From PALSA-1006 sp964532405 (lineage in GTDB: Bacteria; Pseudomonadota; Gammaproteobacteria; Burkholderiales; Gallionellaceae): DNA of 64,000 bases. The stretch lies in the NCBI GenBank assembly GCA_964532405.1, contig CAZHIC010000005.1:25527-89526 (forward strand). Direction: 5' to 3'. Made by a program: the position numbers and the translations under genes. The notes under the pieces are model-generated. The model saw only the letters and a program-made list of their open reading frames with translations, was not told the origin of the DNA and made no database searches. Shown here piece after piece: positions 25,265-33,718 of this stretch (its first letter is position 1; each line of letters opens with the position of its first letter).

Positions 25265-26791
25265 TCACATTGAAGTGGCACTCATCGCCAGATCCAGCTC
25301 CATCTGGTCCTCTTCTTCCACCTTGTTAGCCTTACCGGCACCACGCGCGGCTTCGATACGATTGAGGTATTCGGCAGTGATGTCGCCGGTGATATATTCG
25401 CCGTCGAAACAGGAGCAATCGAAACGCGTAATTGCCGGATTCGATTTATTCACCGCAGCTTTCAGGTCGGCCAGGTCTTGATAGATGATGCGGTCGGCGC
25501 TGATCTCGGCGCAAATCTCCTCGTCCGTGCGTCCGGTGGCGATCAGCTCATGGCGCGAGGGCATGTCGATGCCGTATACGTTGGGGAATTTGACGGGCGG
25601 CGCGGCGGAAGCGAAATACACTTTGCGCGCACCCGCGTCGCGCGCCATCTGCACGATCTCGCGGCTGGTCGTGCCGCGCACGATGGAATCGTCCACCAGC
25701 AGCACGTTCTTCCCTTTGAATTCCACGCTGATGGCATTGAGTTTTTGGCGCACCGATTTTTTGCGCATCGCCTGACCCGGCATGATGAAGGTGCGCCCGA
25801 TATAGCGGTTTTTCACAAATCCTTCGCGAAACGGGATGCCTAGACGGTTGGCCAATTGCAGCGCGCTGGGACGGCTGGAATCGGGAATCGGAATCACCAC
25901 ATCGATATCGTGATCCGGCCAGACCCGTGCGATCTTGTCGGCCAGATATTCACCCATGTTCAAGCGTGTCTCGTACACCGAGATGCCGTCAATCAGCGAG
26001 TCGGGACGCGCCAGATAAACGTATTCGAAGATGCAGGGATTGAGCACCGGATTCGCCGCGCACTGCTGGCTGTGGAAATTGCCTTTAAAGTCGATGAACA
26101 CCGCCTCGCCCGGTGCGATGTCGCGCATGAATTTGAAGCCCAGCGTGTCCAAGGCCACCGACTCCGATGCCACCAAATATTCCATGCCTTGCTCGGTCTG
26201 ATGACTGCCAATCACCAAAGGACGAATGCCGTAAGGATCTCGAAAAGCCAGCAGCCCGTAACCCGCGATCATAGCCACCACCGCATAAGCACCGCGACAA
26301 CGGCGATGCACGCCGGATACCGCCGCGAAGATCGCCTTGTTATCCAGACGCAATTGCTTGCACTCGACTTGCAGCTCGTGCGCCAACACGTTGAGCAACA
26401 CTTCGGAATCGGAATTGGTGTTGACATGGCGCAGGTCGTCGAGGAACAACTCTTTTTGCAACTGCGCGGTATTGGTCAAATTGCCGTTGTGTCCCAACAC
26501 GATACCGAACGGCGAATTGACATAGAACGGTTGCGCTTCGTTGTGATCCACCGCCGAACCCGCCGTGGGATAACGCACATGGGCGATGCCCGCATTACCG
26601 GCCAGTGCGCGCATATTGCGCGTGCGGAACACGTCGTGCGCGAGACCGTTGCCTTTATGCAGATGGAAAGCATTGCCCTCGATCGTGGCGATGCCTGCCG
26701 CATCTTGCCCGCGATGTTGCAACACTTGCAGCCCGTCATACAGCAGCTGGTTAACGGGGGTTTGCGCAACGACGCCTAGAATGCCACACAT
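25265..26791 (-). CDS. purF: Amidophosphoribosyltransferase
   Basis: First committed step of purine synthesis, making phosphoribosylamine from PRPP and glutamine. The N-terminal nucleophile cysteine follows the initiator Met (MCGILGVV). The class II glutaminase domain includes IAHVRYPTAG and GHNGNLTN. The PRPP loop is VLLVDDSIVRGTTS. 508 residues, normal. The cvpA-purF pair is conserved across proteobacteria. Confidence 0.97.
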   Translation of the reverse strand: MCGILGVVAQTPVNQLLYDGLQVLQHRGQDAAGIATIEGNAFHLHKGNGLAHDVFRTRNMRALAGNAGIAHVRYPTAGSAVDHNEAQPFYVNSPFGIVLGHNGNLTNTAQLQKELFLDDLRHVNTNSDSEVLLNVLAHELQVECKQLRLDNKAIFAAVSGVHRRCRGAYAVVAMIAGYGLLAFRDPYGIRPLVIGSHQTEQGMEYLVASESVALDTLGFKFMRDIAPGEAVFIDFKGNFHSQQCAANPVLNPCIFEYVYLARPDSLIDGISVYETRLNMGEYLADKIARVWPDHDIDVVIPIPDSSRPSALQLANRLGIPFREGFVKNRYIGRTFIMPGQAMRKKSVRQKLNAISVEFKGKNVLLVDDSIVRGTTSREIVQMARDAGARKVYFASAAPPVKFPNVYGIDMPSRHELIATGRTDEEICAEISADRIIYQDLADLKAAVNKSNPAITRFDCSCFDGEYITGDITAEYLNRIEAARGAGKANKVEEEDQMELDLAMSATSM

Positions 26792-26815
26792 GATTTATCC
26801 CGATAGTACGTATAG

Positions 26816-27304
26816 TTAGTAAGTCACTTTTTTCGCCACATCTTCCGGCAAAAAATCTTTGGTAAACAGCGTCGCGCTTTGCAACGCCTTGCTCGACCAC
26901 GCGTCGCGCCAGAAAGGTTGTTGCGGCAAACTCGTCAGCCCCGCCAGCAACACCAGAATCAGAACCAGCAACATTCCGCGACACATGCCGAATCCGGCAC
27001 CCATGATTCCATCCATCCAACCCAGCCCGACGAATTTGACCAGCTTGGATAACGCCCAAGCCACGATGCCACACACGATCAGGGTGCTGATGAACAAACA
27101 TCCATATGCCACTGCCGTCTTCGCCGCATCGGAGGCCACCGCATCCGGCACGTATCGGGCCAGTCCGGGCGCAAACAAACGCGCCACGAAATAAGCCGCC
27201 ATCCAGCCCAGCAACGACAACAGCTCGTATACAAAACCGCGCCACCAGCCCAGCCCGACCGACACGCCGATGATGCCAAAAACCGTATAGTCAAACGCCG
27301 TCAT
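26816..27304 (-). CDS. cvpA: CvpA family inner-membrane protein
   Basis: A 162-residue protein with about four membrane segments, starting FDYTVFGIIGVSVGLGWWRG, with the conserved SLLGWMAAYFVARLFAP and KLVKFVGLGWMDGIMGAGFG. The family is needed for colicin V production in E. coli and for envelope or bile stress resistance elsewhere. It is placed directly before purF (24 bases), as is usual. Confidence 0.93.
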   Translation of the reverse strand: MTAFDYTVFGIIGVSVGLGWWRGFVYELLSLLGWMAAYFVARLFAPGLARYVPDAVASDAAKTAVAYGCLFISTLIVCGIVAWALSKLVKFVGLGWMDGIMGAGFGMCRGMLLVLILVLLAGLTSLPQQPFWRDAWSSKALQSATLFTKDFLPEDVAKKVTY

Positions 27305-27316
27305 CGTGCTGACAGA

Positions 27317-27997
27317 TCAACCGCCGAGATTGACCACTTTGGGATGCAAACCCTGCGACTCCAGCTTATGGAGCACCTTATCAGCCGCTTCGCGCGTAGG
27401 GAAACTCCCCACCCGCACACGAATATTGCTGCCGACTTTTTCGGTATAAACATGGAAGCCTTGCTTGACCAATTTCTCCTGCAAGCTTTTTGCAGTGGCG
27501 GCATTGGAAAACGCGCCGACCTGCACCGCGAAGCCGGAATGCGGCGCGACATGCGAATTAACAACAGACTTGGCTTCGACTTTGGGCTTCGGCTCGTTCT
27601 TAACGGGCTTAACCGCCTCGACCTTAGGCTCGACCAAAGCATGTTCGACCTTCCCCGCTTGCACCTGTTGTGCGGCCACCGCCGCCACAACGGCCACAGC
27701 TCCAACAGTCGTTGCGACCGCAGCAGGTGCAACCGCAGAAGTCGCCACAGGAGCCGAGGCGGCCGTCACGACGACAGGTGCGCTCACCGCCGACGCCGCT
27801 TGAAACTCGCTTACTTTGTCTTTATCAGGAATGCGCAACTCAATGTCGTTTACCGCAGTCGTAGGAGGTTCGTCATCGAACACCATTGGCAGAATAACCA
27901 CCACCGCCGCAGTCAACGCCACCGCACCGATCAAACGGCGACGCGCTTGGCGTTTCAGGATGGACTCTTCGTCCGCAGTCAATTGTTGTTTTGCCAT
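27317..27997 (-). CDS. SPOR-domain cell-division protein (DedD-like)
   Basis: A 226-residue protein with a short cytoplasmic N-terminus, one membrane segment (LIGAVALTAAVVVILPMVF), a low-complexity Ala/Val/Lys linker and a C-terminal SPOR domain (GFAVQVGAFSNAATAKSLQE and IRVRVGSFPTREAADKVL). SPOR domains bind denuded glycan strands at the septum. Its position between folC and cvpA matches dedD. Confidence 0.92.
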   Translation of the reverse strand: MAKQQLTADEESILKRQARRRLIGAVALTAAVVVILPMVFDDEPPTTAVNDIELRIPDKDKVSEFQAASAVSAPVVVTAASAPVATSAVAPAAVATTVGAVAVVAAVAAQQVQAGKVEHALVEPKVEAVKPVKNEPKPKVEAKSVVNSHVAPHSGFAVQVGAFSNAATAKSLQEKLVKQGFHVYTEKVGSNIRVRVGSFPTREAADKVLHKLESQGLHPKVVNLGG

Positions 27998-28015
27998 CGT
28001 GCGTTTTCGCAGAGA

Positions 28016-29347
28016 TCAGACGCCGCGCAGACCGCGTGCGCGCATCACTTCCGCTACCGTATAAAATGAACCGAAGGCGAGGATTCTATCATTTTCGCCC
28101 GCCCGATTATAGGCATCATGCAAAGCCTCGGTGACTGTAGCGAAGCACAGCACCTCGCCCACTTGCGCGTCTTGCACCACCTGCCCCAGCTCGTCCGCCG
28201 ATGCGCCGCGCGGCGCGGCTATCCCCGCCACCAGCCATACATCCACCTGTGGCTTCAGCGCGGCGATTACGCCCACCATATCCTTGTCCTTGAGCATCGC
28301 GCACACCGCGTAAGTCTTCGGGCAAGGTGGCAACGCCGCCAAATTCTGCGCCAGCGAGCGCGCCGCATGCGGGTTATGCGCCACATCGAGAATCAAGGTC
28401 GGCTTACCCGGAACCATCTGGAAGCGCGCGGACAACATCACCTCCACCAGCCCGCGCCGCACCGCCTCCATGCTCACTGGCAATTTTTCTTTCAGCGCAT
28501 CCAGTGCCGCCAACACCGCACTGGCGTTATTCAGTTGAAACGCACCGCGCAAGGCAGGTAATGGCAGCGCACTGCGCGACCCAATCTTGCCGCGATAGTC
28601 CCATTGCCCTTGGTGCGAGGTGAAGCCGAACTCGCTGCCGAGGCACCACAGCTCCGCGCCAATTTTTTCTGTCTGTGTGCGTATCGCCTGCGGCATATCG
28701 CTGTCGCCGAACACCGCCACCTTGCCCGCGCGGAAAATGCCCGCCTTCTCGAACGCGATCAGCTCGCGCGTCCCGCCCAGATAATCGACGTGATCGATAT
28801 CGATGCTGGTCACCACCGCACAATCCGCATCGAACACATTCACCGCATCCAGCCTGCCGCCCAGCCCCACTTCGAGGATAGCGACATCGACTTTATGTTC
28901 GATGAAACATTGCATCGCCGCCAAGGTGCCGAACTCGAAATAGGTAAGAGGAATTTGTAGGTCGGGATTCATCCCGACATCGTGCACATGTCGGGATGAA
29001 TCCCGACCTACATCAGGCTTGGCACATCGCGCCTGATCGATGGCGGCAAACGACGCACACAACTCCGCATCGCTCGCCTGTTGCTTGCCGATGCGCACAC
29101 GTTCGTTGTAAACCAGCAAATGCGGCGATGTGTAGCAACCGACACGGTATCCGGCGGCATGCAAAATAGATTCCAGCATCGCACACACCGACCCCTTGCC
29201 GTTGGTGCCGCCAACGATGATGATCGGAAAATCGGGATCGAGATTCAGCCGCTGCTTGACTTGCGCCACGCGCTCTAGGCCGAGCGCGATGGTTTTTGGA
29301 TGCAGGGATTCGAGGTGGGTTAGCCAATCGGCTAAAATGTTGGGCAT
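28016..29347 (-). CDS. folC: Bifunctional folylpolyglutamate/dihydrofolate synthase, with in-frame palindrome
   Basis: Adds L-glutamates to folates and makes dihydrofolate. The P-loop is VGGTNGKGSVCAMLE, and the Mur-ligase-like parts SIDIDHVDYLGGT, LDVAHNPHAARSLA and GGLGGRLDAVN-like sequence are present. 443 residues. Between AAIDQAR and PLTYFEFGTLAAMQ, normally nearly contiguous, there are about 22 extra residues (PDVGRDSSRHVHDVGMNPDL) encoded by a perfect inverted repeat at 28957-29011. The frame is kept. This loop lies before the P-loop partner region and may tolerate extra residues. Confidence 0.95.
   Translation of the reverse strand: MPNILADWLTHLESLHPKTIALGLERVAQVKQRLNLDPDFPIIIVGGTNGKGSVCAMLESILHAAGYRVGCYTSPHLLVYNERVRIGKQQASDAELCASFAAIDQARCAKPDVGRDSSRHVHDVGMNPDLQIPLTYFEFGTLAAMQCFIEHKVDVAILEVGLGGRLDAVNVFDADCAVVTSIDIDHVDYLGGTRELIAFEKAGIFRAGKVAVFGDSDMPQAIRTQTEKIGAELWCLGSEFGFTSHQGQWDYRGKIGSRSALPLPALRGAFQLNNASAVLAALDALKEKLPVSMEAVRRGLVEVMLSARFQMVPGKPTLILDVAHNPHAARSLAQNLAALPPCPKTYAVCAMLKDKDMVGVIAALKPQVDVWLVAGIAAPRGASADELGQVVQDAQVGEVLCFATVTEALHDAYNRAGENDRILAFGSFYTVAEVMRARGLRGV
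28957..29011. repeat. Family C palindrome inside folC
   Basis: Two perfect 22-base arms, 28957-28978 and 28990-29011, enclose an 11-base loop. Each arm begins or ends with GTAGG or CCTAC and contains its own small palindrome (GTCGGGAT, 2 bases, ATCCCGAC). The same element, with T/A in place of C/G at the centre, lies after the TonB receptor at 52607-52690. Confidence 0.95.
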
Positions 29348-29472
29348 GTAAATCCATTTTCCGGGCGAAATTCCGACTTAAATTTCGAGGAGTGCATAAA
29401 AACGATGCTTTTCAAATCAATTTCTCAGGAAAAATGCAATATCATTTTGATTCCTTTTTTTAAGGCATCGCC

Positions 29473-29541
29473 ATGTCCCTCAGATTTTTTCTTTGCCTCG
29501 CACTGTGTATTTTGTTGTTGTGCCCAACGCTAGTTTGGTGA
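29473..29541 (+). CDS. Possible hydrophobic micropeptide
   Basis: ATG at 29473 opens 22 codons, MSLRFFLCLALCILLLCPTL then VW, before TGA. The product would be one short hydrophobic, Cys-rich segment, resembling a lipoprotein signal or a small membrane peptide. No good Shine-Dalgarno is visible. It lies in the 206-base gap between accD and folC on the opposite strand. It may be chance; the gap shows nothing else. Confidence 0.15.
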   Translation: MSLRFFLCLALCILLLCPTLVW

Positions 29542-29553
29542 AGGAATTTAACC

Positions 29554-30438
29554 TTACGCCACTTCCAGTTTCGTCACCGCCGCCTGCTTGGTCAGCAGCG
29601 TAATCAGCGTAGCCAGTTGGTCGCGCATCTCGCGTCTATCCACGATCATGTCCACCGCGCCATGTTCCAGCAAAAATTCCGCACGCTGGAAGCCGTCCGG
29701 CAGCGTCTCGCGCACGGTCTGTTCGATCACGCGCGCACCGGCGAAGCCGATCAGCGCACCGGGTTCGGCGATGACCACATCGCCCATGAAGGCGAAGCTG
29801 GCGGATACGCCGCCCATGGTCGGGTCGGTCAGCACGGAGATAAAAGGCAGCTTTTCCATACTCAACTGGGTCAGTGCAGCACAAGTTTTGGCCATCTGCA
29901 TCAGCGACAGCAAGCCTTCCTGCATACGCGCACCGCCGCTGGCAGCAAAACAGATAAACGGACATTTCTGTTCCAACGCGACTTGTACACCGCGCACGAA
30001 ACGTTCGCCCGCAACCGAACCCATCGAGCCTCCCATAAAACTGAACTCGAATGCGGCCACCACGACAGGCAAAGCATGGATGCTGCCTTGCAGCACGATC
30101 ACAGAATCGTCTTCGCCGGTATTGCGTTTGGCATCGATCAGACGGTCGCTATATTTTTTCTGGTCTTTGAATTTCAGCGTGTCGATAGGCAGCACTTCCG
30201 CGCCGATCTCGAAGCGGCCTTCGCTATCCAGCAGCCAATCCAGACGGGTACGCGCAGTGACGCGGTGATGGTGGTTGCACTTGGGGCAGACGCTGTGGTT
30301 CTTCTCCAGATCGGCGTGATACAGCACCGCCTCGCAGGACGGGCATTTGTGCCACAAGCCATCGGGTACGCTTTTCTTGATGTCGGCGTCTTCGCGGCGT
30401 TTGATCTTCGGGGGCAACAGTTTTTGGAACCAGCTCAT
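29554..30438 (-). CDS. accD: Acetyl-CoA carboxylase carboxyltransferase subunit beta
   Basis: Beta subunit of the carboxyltransferase making malonyl-CoA for fatty acid synthesis. The N-terminal zinc ribbon uses Cys32, Cys35, Cys51 and Cys54 (KCPSCEAVLY and VCPKCNHHHRV). The crotonase-like core includes FMGGSMGSVAGERFVRG, SGGARMQEGLLSLMQM and DPTMGGVSASFAF. 294 residues. It lies between trpA and folC as in other proteobacteria, with a repeat cluster in the 150-base gap before it. Confidence 0.97.
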   Translation of the reverse strand: MSWFQKLLPPKIKRREDADIKKSVPDGLWHKCPSCEAVLYHADLEKNHSVCPKCNHHHRVTARTRLDWLLDSEGRFEIGAEVLPIDTLKFKDQKKYSDRLIDAKRNTGEDDSVIVLQGSIHALPVVVAAFEFSFMGGSMGSVAGERFVRGVQVALEQKCPFICFAASGGARMQEGLLSLMQMAKTCAALTQLSMEKLPFISVLTDPTMGGVSASFAFMGDVVIAEPGALIGFAGARVIEQTVRETLPDGFQRAEFLLEHGAVDMIVDRREMRDQLATLITLLTKQAAVTKLEVA

Positions 30439-30463
30439 GGTGTTCTCCTCTTTAAGTTTTTAC

Positions 30464-30581
30464 TCCTCTCGCCCACTTGTGGGAGAGGGGCTGGGAGAGA
30501 GGGTATGTGCGCTGCAATGAAATATGCTGTTGTCTCACGCTTCTACCCTCTCCCTAGCCCTCTCCCTGCAAGGGAGAGGGA
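30464..30581. repeat. Family A repeat pair between trpA and accD
   Basis: Two blocks, 30464-30505 and 30544-30581, carry CCTCTC/GAGAGG type palindromes (for example CCCTCTCCCTGCAAGGGAGA). They face each other as a larger inverted repeat whose outer ends read TACCCTCTCCC and its complement. The same family is inside earP and at the start of the phosphohexomutase at 14310. Confidence 0.85.
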
Positions 30582-30590
30582 GCTGAATTG

Positions 30591-31388
30591 TTATTGATCG
30601 ATTGCCAGTCTTAGTTCTTTCACCAACTTGCCCACATTGGCGACCACATTCTGTTCGGTCGAATTCTCGACCTCCTGCACGATGCGGCTACCTACCACCA
30701 CCCCGTCGCACAGTTTTGACACCGCTTTAGCCGTTGCCGCATCGCGGATGCCGAAGCCGACGCCGATGGGCAGCTTGATGTGTTTGCGCAGTTGCGGAAT
30801 TTTTTGTTCGATGGCCGACAGGTCGATGTTGCCCGCGCCGGTCACGCCCTTGAGCGAGACATAATACACATAGCCGCGCGCCAGCTTGGCGACCTGGGCG
30901 ATGCGCGCCTCGTTGGTGGTCGGTGCCAGCAGAAAAATCGGCGCGATATTGTGGCGTTGCAGATGCTCGAATGCCTCATGGCTTTCCTCCGGCGGGAAAT
31001 CCACCGTCAGCACACCGTCCACACCGACTTCTTCGCAACGCTGGGCAAATATTTCCCAGCCCATCGCCTCGACCGGATTGCCGTAACCCATCAACACCAC
31101 GGGTGTGGTCGCGTCCTGCTGGCGGAACTCCGCCACCATCGCCAACACGCCGCGCAGCGACATGCCGTGTTTGAGCGCGCGCTCGGAAGCACGCTGAATC
31201 ACCGGGCCGTCCGCCATCGGGTCGGAGAACGGCACGCCCAATTCGAGCACATCCGCCCCCGCCTCCACCAGCCCGTGCATCAGTGCCACGGTAAGTTGCG
31301 GCGACGGATCGCCAGCGGTGATGAACGGGATGAGCGCCTTGCGCCGCTGTTGATTGAGCTTGTCGAAGGTCGTATCGATGCGGCTCAT
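30591..31388 (-). CDS. trpA: Tryptophan synthase alpha subunit
   Basis: Cleaves indole-3-glycerol phosphate to indole and passes it to TrpB through the tunnel. The catalytic glutamate and aspartate are in VLELGVPFSDPMADGPVIQ. 265 residues, normal. Its ATG overlaps the trpB stop (31385-31388). Confidence 0.97.
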   Translation of the reverse strand: MSRIDTTFDKLNQQRRKALIPFITAGDPSPQLTVALMHGLVEAGADVLELGVPFSDPMADGPVIQRASERALKHGMSLRGVLAMVAEFRQQDATTPVVLMGYGNPVEAMGWEIFAQRCEEVGVDGVLTVDFPPEESHEAFEHLQRHNIAPIFLLAPTTNEARIAQVAKLARGYVYYVSLKGVTGAGNIDLSAIEQKIPQLRKHIKLPIGVGFGIRDAATAKAVSKLCDGVVVGSRIVQEVENSTEQNVVANVGKLVKELRLAIDQ

Positions 31389-32584
31389 AGCGTGATCCCC
31401 TTCAATTTCGCCACCGTGTTCATATCCTTGTCGCCGCGACCGGAGAGATTCACCAGCAACACTTTATCTTTGCTCAGCGTCGGCGCGATCTTCATCGCGT
31501 GCGCCAAGGCGTGGCTGGATTCCAGCGCGGGGATGATGCCTTCAAAACGACACAGCGCATCAAATGCGGCGATGGCTTCATCGTCGTTAATCGCAACGTA
31601 CTGCGCACGGCCCATATCCCTCAACAGGCAATGCTCGGGGCCGACACCGGGATAATCCAGCCCGGCGGAAATGGAATGCGTCTCGATGATTTGCCCGTTC
31701 TCATCCTGCATCAGATACACCTTGTTGCCGTGCAGCACGCCGACTTTCGCATTCGCGGTGAGCGGCGCGGCATGCTGTCCGCTGGCGATGCCGTGTCCGC
31801 CCGCTTCCACGCCGATGATCTGCACTTCTGGAATTTCGATGTAAGGGTAGAACAGTCCGATGGCATTGGAACCGCCGCCGACGCAAGCGATCACCGCATC
31901 CGGCTGACGGCCTATCATCTCCGGCATTTGCACACGGGCTTCGTTGCCGATGACGCACTGAAAATCGCGCACCATCATCGGGTACGGATGCGGGCCGGCC
32001 GCCGTGCCGAAAATATAGAACGTGCTCTCGACGTTGGTGACCCAATCGCGTATCGCCTCGTTGCACGCATCCTTGAGGGTCTTGGAACCGCTCTCCACGG
32101 GAACGACCGTCGCGCCCAGCAATTTCATACGGAACACGTTCTGCGCCTGGCGCTGAATATCTTCCGCGCCCATATACACCACGCACTCCATGCCGAAGCG
32201 CGCCGCCACCGTAGCCGTAGCCACGCCGTGCATGCCCGCGCCGGTCTCGGCGATCACGCGCTTCTTGCCCATGCGCCTGGCCAGCAAGGCTTGCCCCATC
32301 GCGCTGTTGATCTTGTGCGCGCCGGTGTGATTCAAGTCTTCGCGCTTCAGGTAAATCTGCGCGCCTCCAAGGCTCTCCGACAGGCGCTTGGCGTGGTAGA
32401 TCGGGCTGGGACGCCCGACATAGTGAAGCAATTCATAGGCTAACTCGGCCTTGAATTCGGGATCGTCGCGGAAGCGCAGGTACTGCTGGCGCAACTCTTC
32501 CACTGCGGGGATGAGCGTCTCGGCCATGTAGATGCCACCGAATTGGCCGAAGTGACCGCTCTGGTCTGGATAGTTATAACTCAA
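31385..32584 (-). CDS. trpB: Tryptophan synthase beta subunit
   Basis: PLP enzyme joining indole and serine. The PLP lysine is in HTGAHKINSAMGQALLA, and GGGSNAIGLFYPY binds the phosphate. The TTG at 32584 is preferred as start, giving MSYNYPDQSGHFGQFGGIYM, with GAGG nine bases upstream; an in-frame TTG at 32599 would add five residues. 399 residues, against 397 in E. coli. There is no ATG before the internal one within GIYMAETL. Confidence 0.95.
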   Translation of the reverse strand: MSYNYPDQSGHFGQFGGIYMAETLIPAVEELRQQYLRFRDDPEFKAELAYELLHYVGRPSPIYHAKRLSESLGGAQIYLKREDLNHTGAHKINSAMGQALLARRMGKKRVIAETGAGMHGVATATVAARFGMECVVYMGAEDIQRQAQNVFRMKLLGATVVPVESGSKTLKDACNEAIRDWVTNVESTFYIFGTAAGPHPYPMMVRDFQCVIGNEARVQMPEMIGRQPDAVIACVGGGSNAIGLFYPYIEIPEVQIIGVEAGGHGIASGQHAAPLTANAKVGVLHGNKVYLMQDENGQIIETHSISAGLDYPGVGPEHCLLRDMGRAQYVAINDDEAIAAFDALCRFEGIIPALESSHALAHAMKIAPTLSKDKVLLVNLSGRGDKDMNTVAKLKGITL

Positions 32585-32621
32585 TGTTCTTAACCTCAAT
32601 ACCGTTCACTTAAGAAAAATT

Positions 32622-32691
32622 CCGTTCGCCCTGAGCTTGTCGAAGGGCTCTAGTTACGAAGCTGGTGGTTCGACAAGCTCACCACGAACGG
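32622..32691. repeat. Family F palindrome between trpB and trpF
   Basis: Outer arms CCGTTCG (32622-32628) and CGAACGG (32685-32691), inner arms GAGCTTGTCGAA (32633-32644) and TTCGACAAGCTC (32669-32680). The element abuts the trpF stop codon. Repeats of this type occur in many proteobacterial genomes. Confidence 0.85.
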
Positions 32692-33303
32692 TTAATGCTT
32701 AACTGCCTTGATGAATGCCGCGACCTTCGCCGCATCCTTGATGCCTTTGCTTGCCTCCACGCCGCTGGACACATCCACCGCGTAAGGCCGCACCTGCTTG
32801 ATCGCCTGTGCCACATTGCCCGCATGCAAGCCGCCGGAAAGGATCAGCGGCAGCGGCAAATCATGCGGAATCAGCGCCCAGTCAAACGACTCGCCCGTGC
32901 CACCATGCGTGCCTTCGATGAAAGCATCGAGCAACAAACCCTGTGCTCCGGCATAACGGGCCGCGCATTGTAGCAAATCCACCCCCGCCTTGACCCGGAT
33001 TGCCTTCAAATACGGCTTGCCGAATTGCTCACAAAATTCCGGCGACTCTTCGCCGTGGAACTGCAACACATCCAGCGACACCTGCGTCAACACCTCGCGC
33101 ACGTATTCCAAAGTGGGATTCACAAACAGACCCACCACCGTCACAAACGGCGGCACGGCACGCGCCAGCTTCACAGCTTGTTGCAGGGTGACATGACGCG
33201 GACTTTTCTCGTAGAACACCAGGCCGATGGCATCCGCACCGCAGCTCGCTACGGCATGCAGGTCTTGCTCACGGGTGAGGCCGCAAATTTTGATTCGGGT
33301 CAT
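32692..33303 (-). CDS. trpF: Phosphoribosylanthranilate isomerase
   Basis: Amadori rearrangement of phosphoribosylanthranilate in tryptophan synthesis, a TIM barrel. The catalytic cysteine is in MTRIKICGLTREQDL, the catalytic aspartate in GLLLDAF, and the phosphate-binding C-terminus ILSGGLHAGNV and DVSSGVEASKGIKD. 203 residues. First gene of the trpFBA run visible here; no leader peptide or attenuator was seen upstream. Confidence 0.96.
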   Translation of the reverse strand: MTRIKICGLTREQDLHAVASCGADAIGLVFYEKSPRHVTLQQAVKLARAVPPFVTVVGLFVNPTLEYVREVLTQVSLDVLQFHGEESPEFCEQFGKPYLKAIRVKAGVDLLQCAARYAGAQGLLLDAFIEGTHGGTGESFDWALIPHDLPLPLILSGGLHAGNVAQAIKQVRPYAVDVSSGVEASKGIKDAAKVAAFIKAVKH

Positions 33304-33382
33304 GTTGGACGAAGAAAACTAAAATGAGGCGGCATTGTAAGAGCAATTACATTGGCGACCAAATCGGCCCATTGTAGCGGAA

Positions 33383-33490
33383 CCCTTCCTTCCCTCTATC
33401 AGGGGGAAGGCTAGGATGGGGGTTAGAGTCGAGGTAATGCAGCCCCCCTCTTCCCTACCCCTACCCCTACCCCAAATAGGGGAGGGGATA
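33383..33490. repeat. Family B repeat cluster upstream of the lemA remnant
   Basis: The 273-base gap between trpF and lemA holds G- and C-run palindromes. 33401-33431 (AGGGGGAAGGCTAGGATGGG continuing to TAGAGTCG) is almost identical to the reverse complement of 57363-57393 inside the mnmC-like gene. CCCTACCCCTACCCCTACCC-type runs follow and pair with GGGGAGGGG. Confidence 0.8.
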
Positions 33491-33577
33491 TTTAGTTTTG
33501 CTGGCTATCTCAGTTTGTCGATCTGCCGCTCTGCTTTAGAATGCAACACATACCCTTCCACTATCAGGAGACATCGA

Positions 33578-33718
33578 ATGACTTCCACCCTAATCATGCT
33601 CGGCATCACCGTCGTCACGCTGATCTACGTCATCAGCCTGTACAACAACCTCGTGCAGCTCAAACACGGTGTCGCCAAAGCGTAGGCAAACATCGACGTG
33701 TTGCTCAAACAGCGCCAT
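33578..33718 (+). pseudogene. lemA: LemA family, N-terminal fragment with nonsense codon
   Basis: ATG 33578, with CAGGAG upstream, gives MTSTLIMLGITVVTLIYVIS then LYNNLVQLKHGVAKA, the LemA membrane anchor. A TAG at 33683-33685 replaces the conserved Trp of the KEAWANID motif. The same frame continues ANIDVLLKQRH and then breaks off at about 33718, where the GIDE-type gene begins in another frame. The remaining roughly 130 residues of LemA are missing. A deletion joined the two neighbours. Confidence 0.85.

Noticed and set aside
25856..26779. 307-codon plus-strand open frame opposite purF
   Set aside because: Antisense shadow of a confident gene.
33304..33382. trp leader peptide or attenuator before trpF
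   Set aside because: No short frame with tandem Trp codons and no terminator-like hairpin was found.
33383..33490. CRISPR-like array
   Set aside because: The repeats here are short C-run palindromes without constant-length spacers; they belong to a dispersed family.
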